The position numbers were made by a program, and so were the translations under genes. Source: Cotesia glomerata (lineage: Eukaryota; Arthropoda; Insecta; Hymenoptera; Braconidae). From it: a DNA stretch of 64,000 nt. Below, piece after piece: positions 1 through 10,528 of the stretch; the stretch's first letter is position 1, and each line of letters opens with the position of its first letter. The notes under the pieces are model-generated. The model was not told the DNA's origin. It was given only the letters and a program-made list of their open reading frames with translations, and searched no databases. The DNA lies in the NCBI RefSeq assembly GCF_020080835.1, contig NC_058159.1:15687101-15751100 (forward strand), in the 5' to 3' direction.

Positions 1-960
1 GTGTCCGATCTGGCCAGTGGGTTCCACCAAATGGAAATGGATCCTCTCGATGCCCATAAAACGGCGTTCTTAACACCCTCTCTTCGAATACGCTCGCATG
101 CCCTTCGGTATAGAAGGTAGCCCAGCAACGTTCCAACGAATGATGAATAATGCACTGGGTTTCCTCCCCTGGATCCTTATCTATTTGGACGACATAATTT
201 TACAAGCAAGATCCCTGAAAGAACATGGAGTTCGACTCCGAAGGCTGTTACAAGCCCTTCGGGACGCCGGCCTAACCTTGCAGCCAGACAAGTGTAATTC
301 CTCTACACTGAAGTCGAATACCTTGGACACGTAATCTTCAGAGACGGAATTAAGCCCGATCTAAAGAAACTCAAGGCTATTCAGAAAGTTTCAACTCCCC
401 AAAATCAAACGAGATGAGAAAATTCCTGGGATTAGCAAATTATCATCGAAGATTTATCGATAATTATGCAATTAGGGCCAAACCTCTAACAGACTTGACA
501 AGAAAGACAAAAAAATTTAACTGGAATCCAGAAGCCGAAGCAGCTTTAACCGACATCAAACTGGCTCTGTGTAAGAGTTCAACTCTCGCTTATCCAGATC
601 TAAATAAACCTTTCGTACTAGCCGTGAGCTCTTCAGATCAGGGCATGTCTGGTATACTGAGTCAAGAACTGGACTCAGCTGATGACATCGTCGACCCCGA
701 AAGGGAACCTCAAAAACATCCAGCAACAACTAACCTAGAACGTATTACAAACGACAAGACAGTCACTTGTGCCTCAAGGGCGCTAAGAGATGCAGAATTA
801 CGTTACACCGATGACGAAAAGGAATGCCTTGCTGTAGTGTACGCCATTCAACAATTTCGTCCATACCTGTAGGGAAGGAAATTCACGGTCCAAACTAAAT
901 GAGACTGCATCGCCTGGCTCCGTGATACCCGCGACCTCACTGATCGACAGCGAAAATGGC
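1..960 (+). pseudogene. Reverse transcriptase/RNase H fragment (gypsy-type pol)
   Basis: The first bases encode an SGFHQMEMDP-like RT block. After a frame change, 98-334 encodes MPFGIEGSPATFQRMMN and the YLDD catalytic box (residues about 30-33), the RT palm motifs of gypsy elements. From 414 the reading frame gives FLGLANYHRRFI, the start of the thumb/connection, and a degraded RNase H ending near EKECLAVVYAIQQFRPYL at 872. A stop follows, then residual WLRDTRDLTDRQRKWR. RT and RNase H would copy genomic RNA into DNA. At least three frame breaks make this a pseudogene. Confidence 0.85.
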
Positions 961-2818
961 GGTCGAAATTGAACTAGTTTAAGTTCAAAGTCGTTGTCAA
1001 AACAAATTTCGGTGACCAGTATGCAGACGCCCGGTCGTTCAACCCGGAGGGCCGAGAACACGAAAAATGTGATCCAATACCGCCGGAAACAGTACCAGAA
1101 ACACCATTCTCAGAGACAAACCGAGCCAAATACGAACTTCATCAGCTGGCTTCGTTACCTGCTACCGGAATATATAAAACGTCCTCTGCTGTACAAAAAT
1201 GTGGTCGTGGCCGTTCTCCTGGGCCGACAAAGCCGCCTAAACTTCCAAGCGCCCCAGATGTCCGAACCACAGTCGCATCACGCCTTCGCTCTGAACTCCG
1301 TCGTGGATCACATAAAACACCGATCAATTATCGAGAACCCAAATCCAGCAGCGACGACGATGAATCTTCGAGACCTGTCGACGAATTGGGTACCGACGAT
1401 GTTTTCGAATCACTCTAGGGGGGGGGGAGCAATGACTTCCACTGTGAGAGACCCAGTGCGAGAGCTTCGGCCTGCGACCTATATCGATTCAGGAGATGAA
1501 AGAGACGAGGACGTGGAATAAGTCGTAAGTCAACAACCCCGTTTGCTGCAAGAGTAAACCAATCCATCAAGAAGTTCGAAGAATGGGCGAATCAAAGAGG
1601 CGGGCTTCCTGGCTACGAACTGGATGAAAGGTGAAAGAAACTATCGTTACTTCCCCACAACACAGACGTAGTTCGAGAAGTAAAACGCTCTGCTGACATA
1701 TACCCACCGGCTGAAGAAGAAATAGAATCTGAAAAAGAAAAGGAATCCGATACGTCCGAGTCAAATACCGACGAAATTGTCAACGAATTCCTATCAGAGG
1801 AGGCTAACGAGTATAGAGAAAGCACCAGTTGCCTCAGTGAATCGGATGACATGACCATAAGAATCAATCCTGATTCGCTGAAGGATCTAATCGACTCAAC
1901 AACTACTCCAACTCTTGACAAAACCATCGTGGTGCCCAGAACCTTCAGCCCATCACCAAAATCTAGCGACGGCCATCATGCAGAAGATGTTGTCCTCGCC
2001 CCGGAAACCCCCACGTTGGTTCGTACTATGATTGACAATTTCAATACAAAAGGGATAGCTTGGGACCCCCTCACCCACAGCGTACTCGATTGCAGTCTAC
2101 ACCAAGGGTCAACGCCCTTCCGAGCTTCCTCAGACCCATCCATAATCGCCCGTGATGAAGTCCTAGTTTCATCTCTTCCAACATTATAACCTGAGGATTT
2201 CCCAGCTGCTAGTTCAAGCCGAGTTTTAGACTTCAACTCGCCATCAACTAGAAGAGATACCCCCACGAAACGAGTAACCTTCTTGGAGCCTCTCTCAATC
2301 ATAGCTGCTGAAACGAAGTCCTCCTCGGAAGAATCTGACCAAACTATAATCTCTCAACCACTGAATCGACAAAATCAGCTCCTGCCCGCCCCAGAAAATA
2401 CGGCAGATGCAGCTGTAAATTCTAACGATTCGTCAAACCAGGTGAAAGAGATACCACAGAAGCCTTGATCGAGTCAACGAAACATGTAGAAATTGTAGGC
2501 AGCCTCTCTGAGGAAGAGTTGCCAAATTCAATCCAAAAAATTCAAACGAAACCACCTAGCTCTAGTGAATCCGAAGAGCCAAATCTAGGAGACGTACAAG
2601 CCATCCAACTCCTAACAAGTCGAGACGGCTTGACGTATTCCCGTGACCATCTTGCACACTTTCTACCAAAAAATTGTGAAATAGTAACCCCAACTGCAAA
2701 GTTTCTACGAGACCTCAAATTTATTAATCCAGAAGACCTTAAATCAGGTAAGCTTCGCATCGGAGACGACCTCGTCACCCGAGTAGGGAAATACTACATT
2801 TTATCCGTTTTTGTTTAA
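961..2818 (+). pseudogene. Extended region between RNase H and integrase (pol tether)
   Basis: After RNase H the sequence keeps coding-like composition through open stretches in shifting frames (994-1521, 1851-2189, 2283-2468, 2465-2818). The translated pieces are polar, rich in S, E, D, T and P, and have no catalytic motif I recognise. The last piece (2465-2818) leads directly into the integrase zinc finger. In gypsy elements this segment normally links RNase H to integrase and is far shorter, so about 1.8 kb here is unusual. It may be an inserted or expanded disordered domain, or an accretion of decayed DNA. Confidence 0.5.
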
Positions 2819-2827
2819 AATTATCAC

Positions 2828-4081
2828 TTGGAAGTAAGTTCTCCAGATAACGTGAAACTCGGATTACAGAGTTTCCGCAAAGCATTGGCTCGTTATGATG
2901 TGCGGATATTGAGAATGGCCGAAAAAGGGGACGCGCCCGAAAATATCAACTTACGGGCTTCGCTCCTGGTTACGCGCCAAGGAGAGCTACACGATTGTCC
3001 TATCACCATCACACTTTGCAACGGAGAAATCTCTTTACCAGCTGAAGAGGACCGTCCCAACATCATCAATGAAAATCACAGCAGTCTTATAGGAGGACAC
3101 AAAGGAGTCCTCAAAACTTACGGGAGAATCCGGGAAAAATTTTATTGGCCCGGCATGAAAGAACAAATTTATCAGTATATCAGACGCTGCGATATCTGCC
3201 AGGGAAAGAAGCTGACCCGTAGAAAAACTAAACAACCTATGGTCATCACGGATACGCCGTATGATGCTTTCGATAAGATTTCGATTGACACTGTGAGACC
3301 TCTTCCGATGACCCCTCGAGGAAATGTTCACATCCTTACCATACAGGACAACTTTACAAAACATTGTGCAGCAATTGCAGTACCTGACATCCGAACCCAA
3401 ACCATAGCAGATGTCTTGATAAGCCAATATATCTACCTCTACGGATGTCCAAGAACCATTTTGTCTGACAGAGGAACCTCTTTTACTAGCAAACTATTGG
3501 CAAAAATGGCAGAAATTTTAAAAATCAAAAAAGTAACGACCTCTGGTTACTACCCTCAAGCAAATGGTTCTCTTGAGAGGAGTCATCAGACTCTGGTGGA
3601 ATATCTACGAGTCTTCATAGAATCCTTCTCGGATTGGGATGAATATCTACCCATGGCGATGTTCAATTACAATACATCGGTACATTAGGGTACAAAATTC
3701 ACTCCATACGAACTGGTGTTCGGCAAGAAAGCTCGAGCTCCTACTGAATTTCCTGATTACGAAAGGATTGAAACGTACCCAGAATACCTGGTGGAATTGA
3801 TAAATCTCATGAGCATAACTAAAGGAATTGCTCGAGACTCCTTGGTTGAAGCAAAACGTCTATCAAAGCAACGCTTCGACGAAAAATTGAACCCAGTCGA
3901 TTTCCAAGTAGGAGACTTCGCTTACGCCCTGAATGAAATCCAAAAAAACAAGCTAGACGGTTATTACCGTGGACCCTATGAAATAGTTGACATCACCGAA
4001 AAGGGGTGCCTAGTGTTAGAACTCCCGGGCGGAAAAAGGGCCATTAAACATCCAAGCAAGTTGAAAATAGCAATTGATTAA
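2828..4081 (+). pseudogene. Retroviral-type integrase, one in-frame stop
   Basis: This is the integrase of the gypsy/errantivirus element, which would insert the DNA copy into chromosomes. An HHCC zinc finger is visible as HKGVLKTYGRIREKFYWPG followed by CDIC. The DDE core shows SIDTV, LSDRGTSF and NGSLERSHQ, supplying the two aspartates and the glutamate. The C-terminal part reads GYYRGPYEIVDI. The frame is interrupted once, by TAG at 3686-3688, then continues in the same frame from 3689 to the TAA at 4079-4081. All catalytic residues survive, so the stop may be recent. The start is not defined because the natural product is a polyprotein. Confidence 0.9.
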
Positions 4082-4137
4082 TAACTATTCTTCTTTTGTA
4101 GTTTCCTGGTTGAGACCCGATCTACATCGGAAACAAA

Positions 4138-5395
4138 ATGTGGATCCAAATCTTCCTATACATTCTGTGCCCAAGGTACGTCAACTTAACATCTGAGGGT
4201 CTATACCTATGGCCTTCCAAGGAGAACCCTGGGATCATTTTGAATGAGATCACCAACGTCCATATCACCGAAAGGAAATGGAAGATAATTTCAACAATAG
4301 ATATCGGCGGACTGATCCACATTCAAACTTGGCATTCAATTATACCAGCTTCGTATCTCGACTCCACGCGAAAATGCCTCTCATTTTTCACAAAAAAAGA
4401 ATGTGCACTGCTTCTCAGGACGGAAAGTCTCCAGATATTAGAAAGAGACAGACAAAATCTAGTCAGTCGGCTACAACAACTACTCTCTGAAACTATACCT
4501 ATTACAGAAGCAGACATCCGTACTCGAAGAACACCTTGTTTCGGTTTTGTGGGAAAAATTGCCCGTAAGGCATTCGGTGTCATGGACTACGATGATTTCG
4601 AAAATTTTTCTAAAGAAATAGACCGACTATACAACGACCAAAGGAAAATTACAGCCCTAATAAACAATTCGACACACGTCATAAAATCAAAAATTAATCA
4701 AATACTTTCTGACGAAGACGACACTCGACACCAAGTGTACTCCTTAGTGGGGCAATTAACACGTACTAGCCACACATACAACATGAAGAGGAAAAATTGA
4801 ATTTTTGAATAAACCTCATACAAATGGCTCAGGAATATGAACAACATATGGAAAGTTTAATCCGCTACCTCCAAGAAGCCGTCATCGCGATTGAAGAAAC
4901 ACAAAAGGGTTTCATACCTGGAGGAATTTTGTCACCAGAACAATTGGCCACGGCAATAAGAGACATCTAAATACAATACCTGGAGCTAAACCCACCACAA
5001 CCAGTAGAACTCACAAACGTGCATGCACTGCACATAGTAGCAGAAATGAAAACCGGGAGAATAGGGGAAAAATTTTTAATAATCATCACTCTACCTCTGT
5101 TCAATCCAGCAACCTTCAAAATTCTGCGAATGGAACTTATGCCCATACCACAAATCATCGGTAGGGAAACAAGGAGCATGGCCATTCGACCACAGAAGCA
5201 GTACCTAGCAATTGACGCGTTAAAGGATCAATACTATCTGGCAGACGAAGAACATCAAAAACTGTCGAAAAATAGGGACCGACCTCACCTGCGAACTTGA
5301 CGAACCATTCCGAAAGGTGGATAAAAGTGAGGAATGCGAGTTGTTGCTATACTCACACCCCAGCCTAATAACACCAATCACTTGACCGACGATCA
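4138..5395 (+). pseudogene. Envelope-like protein remnant (F-type fusion protein family)
   Basis: A 220-residue open frame (4138-4800) starts just after integrase. It contains an RTRR furin-like cleavage motif near residue 140, followed directly by a glycine-containing segment and an acidic DYDDF stretch. This arrangement is known from errantivirus Env and baculovirus F proteins, where it marks the fusion-peptide region. Related coding continues in other frames (4824-4970 and 5019-5300), so at least two frameshifts are present. No C-terminal membrane anchor is seen before the similarity ends near 5395. It is a broken copy. Assignment rests on position and the cleavage/fusion layout. Confidence 0.7.
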
Positions 5396-5875
5396 CCTTT
5401 CTATAATATAAACGAGGTTTCAAAATTTTCATGTAGTAATAAATTGATAATTTCGTGAAACTTTTGAATATTAAATTCATTTAACTCAGGTCATGATTTT
5501 CTTACAGTAAATAAAATAAAGAAGAAAAAAATTTAATACATGAGTACTTTTTCTTTTAGCTTTATAAGAAAATATTAGCGCATCAAAACCAGTTTTACTT
5601 ATGAAAATAATTTTTAAGATAGTAATAAATTAATTTCTATTAGTTTCATAACTGAAAATTCAAAATTTTATACATTTTGAAGTTTACGTTCGAATATCTT
5701 TAAAACGGCTATCTCTATGATAAAAGTATTCGAGACCTTTTTTGTAGAGCGTTGAATTCCCTACAAGAATATGCTATCAGCTTATTTATATGAGGTGAAA
5801 ATGCCAAGCTATAAAAATGAAAAAAAAAAAAATTTTTTTTCCATATTATTAAAATGGGAAATGGAAAATTAGATA
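5396..5875. other. AT-rich spacer without recognised genes
   Basis: Very AT-rich sequence with poly-A/T runs. I see no coding frame and no repeat that I can place. Confidence 0.6.
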
Positions 5876-5879
5876 CAGA

Positions 5880-6155
5880 CACTTCTAAATATTAATATTA
5901 AGAGCTCCGCTTTGAACAGGCATCTTTTCTTACCTTCTTGCAAGTTTTCAGCTTGTTTTTTAGGTGAAAAAAAAAGTCGCCTAAAAATGGCACACCCTAA
6001 TATATATATATATATATATTAGGGTGATTTTTTTTTTTACTTTATTTTTTTTCTTTCGGTCCCATCGTGAATTCTTGTTGGAAATACCCAATTCCCTGAA
6101 AGTTTGAGCTCTTAATATTAATTAACGTCCTCGACCAAGGCATGTGAATATTTCC
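5880..6155. repeat. Two transposon inverted-repeat ends facing inward across (TA)n
   Basis: A left segment ends in GGCACACCCTAA, followed by (TA)n at about 6000-6020, then TTAGGGTG opens a right segment. Both sides also share GAGCTC plus TTAATATTAA in mirror order. GGCACACCCTAA is the reverse complement of the end of the MITE at 39639. The outer ends of two related elements therefore meet head to head over the TA tract, or one element has been turned inside out. The right part runs into the assembly gap. Confidence 0.55.
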
Positions 6156-6255
6156 NNNNNNNNNNNNNNNNNNNNNNNNNNNNNNNNNNNNNNNNNNNNN
6201 NNNNNNNNNNNNNNNNNNNNNNNNNNNNNNNNNNNNNNNNNNNNNNNNNNNNNNN
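6156..6255. other. Assembly gap (100 N)
   Basis: Exactly 100 unknown bases, the usual placeholder for a gap of unknown size. Comparison with the 3' LTR shows that only the first 7 bases of the 5' LTR fall in the gap, so the break sits at the LTR boundary. Confidence 1.
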
Positions 6256-8478
6256 TGGAAAATTTTCCATAAATTTGAAATTGCTCGATTAGAGATTATT
6301 AGGTTGGCTAAGCTGAGGAATTGCTGAGATTCGACGCGCCTGTGTCGCCCCAAGCGGCCTCCCGATCAGAATGACAAGCTCGAGGTAAGAATAATTCATG
6401 AAAACGCGCCGAATTTGAAAAGAGTACAGGAATGCGTGGGAACTATTGTAGAATGCATGAGTGAGTGAGACTAGGCTATAGCGATCAGACGAGCCGCGAA
6501 TTTCTACGGGCAATCGACGACCAACGCGACATCTGGCCACGAGGATGGAACGACGAGAACATTTGAACAGACCAATGACGATGGAGAGCAATGAAACACA
6601 AGTAGTTGAGGCTCCACCTGAACTCGTGAAAAAGAACTAAAAAGTGACAGACCAATCATCGATCGCCCAGGGGAAGGAACGCAACCACGATTGACTACGG
6701 CCGGCTGGAAAATGCCGTGAGCTGCGTGCCGCGCAGATTTTTGAGTGCGCAGAAGTGAGAACACATGTTGTCGAGGAAGCAGCCATTGTAGGCCCCTTCT
6801 GATCTGGACGCCGTGACTGTGACATCGAGCAGTTATTATTTTGATTGTTATTTCTTTCTGTTGCCGTTTGATTTTGGATTTTTTTTTATTTTGTCGTGAG
6901 TTGAATACGAATAAGTTCGCTGAGCTTTTGTTGTGTTTTTTTTTTGGATACTACGATCCCGAATACGCCATCGCCGAGACATCAACGCTTTTTCCGTCAG
7001 TTTTGCTTTGCCGCCAACTTCGATCACCTAGCCAACATCGCCTGGAACGTTTACGGAAGCTACGGGGTGAGTCTGATCGCTAAATTTTAGCCCCAGGGTG
7101 TCATCACCGCAAATTTCGTCGTAATTGTCACGGTCTTATCCGTGGACAATAATTTCCTTTCGGAAATTTTTGATATAATTCAAGTTGCACGGAATTAAAT
7201 AAATTCCATTCGAGATTTTGAGCTTTGACGACACTCTGAGGCACGGTACCGCTGAGTCGTGTGTATTTGTGTGTGTGACATTTTTGCCGAGATTATTTTT
7301 TTTTGGCCTGTTACTTACCTCGAGCTTCAATTACCCGATAAATCGGATTACTAAAGATTATTTGAAGGACAAGTGAAATAAGGCGAATACTTTGCGTAGA
7401 TTAATTTTTTTTTGTTTTTAATTTTCGATAGTGAATTTTTTTTTGTTTTGATTTGTTACTAGATCTTACGATTGGAAACCTGATTAAAAATTTTGCGATC
7501 GGAATTAACATTTTTTTCCTTTAAAATTCGTAAATAGATTGCGCGAATTGAATTAATTATTTGTTTTGACAATTCGAATAAATTTTGCGAATTGACTTAA
7601 TTATTTGTTTTGAAATTTTGAATAAATTTTGCGAATTGAATTAATTATTTGTTTTGAAATTTTGAATAAATGTTGCGAATTGAATTAATTATTTGTTTTG
7701 ACAATTTGAATAAATTTTATGAATTGAATTAATTATTTGTTTTGACAATTTGAATAAATTTTGCGAGATGAAGTAATTATTTGTTTTGAAATTTTGAATA
7801 AATTTTGCGAATTGAATTAATTATTTGTTTTGAAATTTTGAATAAAGTTTGCGAATTGAATTAATTATTTGTTTTGACAATTCGAATAAATTTTGCGAAT
7901 TGAATTAATTATTTGTTTTGAAATTTTGAATAAATTTTGCGAGTTGAATTATTTATTCGTTTCGAAAATTGTTGAAGCATTTTGGCGAACCGACATTTTA
8001 TTTATTTTGTTTGAAAGAAAGGGCTTTGTAATTTTTATTTTTGGTTACTCGAATTTCTTTCTAGAATTTGGTTTATTTTGAAATGTCGAATCATTGCGTT
8101 AGCACTAGTCTTGCGTTAGAATTATTTTTGCGTTAAATAATTTTTGTTATTAATGCGACATTGCCGACAGTATATATTTGTTGTTGAATAAACCGTTGTT
8201 GGATTAGAATTGCACGCCTCAATTATTTTATTTTAATTGTTGTTGCTCTGATTAACCGATCCTATCGTCCCATTTCGATTTCTTTGTTCGTCGATTGCCG
8301 TGATTCGATTTTTGAATCTCTTCAACACCGACCCGCCGCCCACGAAGATCCACCGCGAGATCGACCCGTGGAACATTGAGTTCCTGGCACCCAACCAAAT
8401 CTACGAACCAGGTAAGCCAATTTTTTTTGGGTGACCTGATCCGGCCCTGTCGACGCCAGTGCCGGAATAGGCATCACA
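6256..8478 (+). repeat. 5' LTR (first 7 bases lost in gap)
   Basis: Matches 12056-14277 almost base for base. The full LTR begins TGTGACATGG and ends GGCATCACA, so its ends form the short inverted repeat TGTGA/TCACA. It contains a splice-donor-like GGTGAGTC (7066-7073), an A/T-rich tandem array (about 7535-7965), an AATAAA signal (8187-8192), and a second donor-like CCAGGTAAGCC (8408-8418). The LTR would supply promoter and polyadenylation functions. Confidence 0.92.
7535..7965 (+). repeat. Tandem array, unit about 44-45 bp, inside the 5' LTR
   Basis: About ten imperfect copies of a unit built around GCGAATTGAATTAATTATT and TGTTTTGAAATTTTGAATAA. The same array with the same internal variants is present in the 3' LTR, so it predates the insertion. 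Confidence 0.85.
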
Positions 8479-8483
8479 AATTT

Positions 8484-8501
8484 TGGCGCCCAACGTGGGG
8501 C
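8484..8501 (+). other. Primer-binding site, tRNA-Lys(1,2) type
   Basis: TGGCGCCCAACGTGGGGC lies 5 bases after the 5' LTR. It is identical to the well-known site complementary to the 3' end of tRNA-Lys1,2. Reverse transcription would start here. Confidence 0.9.
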
Positions 8502-8596
8502 ACACGAAGAGATCTCGACGCGTCGCGACTAAATTGCGTAGTCAAATTTTATTTTTTGTTCTGTCTCGTTTGTCACGGTTAAATTAATAAGTCGAA

Positions 8597-10528
8597 ATGA
8601 GTTCAGACGGCGAAGTCGGGAAAGAACCGACCCAAATACACGGACGGGACCGCACAATCGACGATGTTGGTCCCATTGATCCACCACCCCAACAGAGTCC
8701 TATCCCGCCGGCTCGATCATTAACGCCACCTCCGGGTAGCTCGAGGCAATGCCCTCCCCGAACTGAAACCGACACTATTGTGACCGAGCGACGACGACTT
8801 ACGGCTGAACGACTTCGAATTCAGGCCGAAGTCACCGAATTAGAGCGCCAGACGCGAGAATTAAGCGCTCTGGAGCAGACGATGCGCACAGTTGACCAAA
8901 CTGGGTCAATTTCAACAAATCGAACCATAAATGAGTCGGACGAATGGGTTTACGCACTTAATGCGCTGCAGGTTAGCGAAATGCTTGTGACCCTCAATGC
9001 GAACCCCCTCGGGTCATCTGACGTACTGCGCGACCGACTCTTACGTGCGTTAAAACGCAATATCGACCAAGACACGATCTGGACCCTCGAAGACCAGCCG
9101 ATTACGCGATTTTCGAGTGAAATCGCCGACAAAGGGGCACATCACCGTATTGATTTGCCGCCTTACTGCTCGGGAGCAGCGACAACGACAATGACGACCA
9201 CCACGACGATTACAACGATGGCAAGCCGTATATTATCGATCGACACGACACCTACGAGTACTGAGAAGTACTTATTGACTGAATCGCGAACCCGCATGTC
9301 GACGGGCCTGCCACATGGGCGCACGCGACCCATTCCGAGCCCACGAACCATGCAAAGTCCGGCGCATGTACGATTCCCGCCCACTGCGAACTCCACGATG
9401 AGTCAGGTGAATCATCAGGCTCATCAACCTGGATGTTCCCCTATCCCGGGAGACAATCATGAAACAGATAGTCGTAATGGTTTTTCGCGTACTGGGAGTG
9501 CTCATTATCAGCCTGCCATGTACGAACGAGTGTCCAAATGGAACTTGAAGTTCTCGGGACAAGACTCGTCAAGACTTGAACCGTTTCTGCGACGCCTGGA
9601 GGAATGCCAGGTGACTTGTGGTCTCAATGACGCCGATGTGTTGGCTGTTATGCCACTGATCCTCACAGGAGCTGCCAAGACATGGTGGACCCACAGGAAA
9701 GGGGCCATTGACTCGTACGATGTCTTGTGTAACGCTCTTCGTGAACGTTTTGGCGAACCCGACCTCGAATGCCGTCTTCTAGGCGAGGTCGTAAATCGTA
9801 CCCAGGGTCCTCTGGAGTCAGGTTTGGATTACCTGGACTCCATCCTGGCGATGTGGGCACTGGGAAATGAGCCTTTGCCGTTACGCCTCCAACTGAACTT
9901 CGCGTTCAACAATCTTCGTTCGGAGTATCACGCCGTGATACATCGTGAAGAATTTTCGACGTTTGGCGAGCTTTATCGACTTGTTCGCGACTTTGATCGA
10001 CCCCGACGTCGTATGCAGCCTCGTATCCCGGTTTCGCCAAACGAGAGCGTAATGCCGGAGCTGGCGTATCAACCGGATCGGTATACGTCACGCGTCCCAG
10101 TTAAGACGACTAAACCGCAAGTGGCGGCCATTGATGACGCTTCGTCACCGTCGAAACCACCGAAATCGCCACGTTCGTCCCGTAAGGCGAGGAAACAGTC
10201 TCCAACGCCGGTTGTTCAGCAACAACCTGTAGCACAGGCCCCGCCATCGCAGCCTGTGGCGGCTTTGAATGCGTCGGCGACCACTTTCGTGCCACGTGAC
10301 AGAACTGGGCAACCTCGACCATTCTCGATCAACCCTGCTCTACGAGGGTGCTGTTTCAATTGTGGCCAACCAGGTCACTTACGAACAGCCTGTCCGAGCC
10401 CGCCCCGAACCGGTTACTGCTGGACTTGTGGTTCAGCAGATTGTACGACAGTGGGGTGCCCTGGTTGCACCCGCTGGCAACAACGTCGGGCTGCGTCGCC
10501 GGGAAACGCTCCCCGGGGACAGCAGTAA
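8597..10528 (+). CDS. Gag polyprotein (643 aa) with zinc knuckles
   Basis: Uninterrupted 643-codon frame with a reasonable start context (CGAAATGA), 96 bases after the primer site. The N-terminal third is low complexity, with proline-rich and threonine runs and a short coiled-coil-like RRRLTAERLRIQAEV stretch. Residues about 310-480 form a retrotransposon Gag (capsid-like) domain with WNLKFSG, FLRRLEEC, AAKTWW and LRERFGEPDLECRLL. The C-terminus has a CCHC knuckle (CFNCGQPGHLRTAC) and a second cysteine-rich knuckle (CWTCGSADCTTVGCPGC), which would bind RNA. Gag forms the particle that packages element RNA. The frame is intact, unlike the rest of the element, as expected if the copy depends on its own Gag and borrows pol in trans. 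Confidence 0.92.
   Translation: MSSDGEVGKEPTQIHGRDRTIDDVGPIDPPPQQSPIPPARSLTPPPGSSRQCPPRTETDTIVTERRRLTAERLRIQAEVTELERQTRELSALEQTMRTVDQTGSISTNRTINESDEWVYALNALQVSEMLVTLNANPLGSSDVLRDRLLRALKRNIDQDTIWTLEDQPITRFSSEIADKGAHHRIDLPPYCSGAATTTMTTTTTITTMASRILSIDTTPTSTEKYLLTESRTRMSTGLPHGRTRPIPSPRTMQSPAHVRFPPTANSTMSQVNHQAHQPGCSPIPGDNHETDSRNGFSRTGSAHYQPAMYERVSKWNLKFSGQDSSRLEPFLRRLEECQVTCGLNDADVLAVMPLILTGAAKTWWTHRKGAIDSYDVLCNALRERFGEPDLECRLLGEVVNRTQGPLESGLDYLDSILAMWALGNEPLPLRLQLNFAFNNLRSEYHAVIHREEFSTFGELYRLVRDFDRPRRRMQPRIPVSPNESVMPELAYQPDRYTSRVPVKTTKPQVAAIDDASSPSKPPKSPRSSRKARKQSPTPVVQQQPVAQAPPSQPVAALNASATTFVPRDRTGQPRPFSINPALRGCCFNCGQPGHLRTACPSPPRTGYCWTCGSADCTTVGCPGCTRWQQRRAASPGNAPRGQQ

Larger units (their letters stand above)
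1..5395 (+). mobile_element. Errantivirus-like Ty3/gypsy endogenous retrovirus, truncated and decayed
   Basis: Plus-strand remnants follow the order reverse transcriptase, RNase H, long tether, integrase, envelope, which is the order of insect errantiviruses (env-bearing Ty3/gypsy elements). The left edge of the window cuts into the RT domain, so gag, protease and the 5' LTR are not visible. The right side fades out inside the env reading frame near 5395, with no 3' LTR recognised. Several stops and frame changes (for example near 90, 334-414, 3686 and 4800) show it is no longer functional. Order and motifs are seen; the assignment to the errantivirus group is inferred from the env-like protein after integrase. 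Confidence 0.85.

Noticed and set aside
6289..6825. Minus-strand frames in the LTR, repeated at 12089-12626 and in part at 29200-29721
   Set aside because: They recur only because the LTR recurs; frames and ends differ between subfamilies and no protein motif is present.
7893..8081. 62-codon frame duplicated at 13692-13880
   Set aside because: Translation of the AT-rich LTR array, identical because the LTRs are copies.
9163..10091. Several minus-strand frames inside gag
   Set aside because: They lie opposite a 643-codon Gag with clear capsid and zinc-knuckle motifs.
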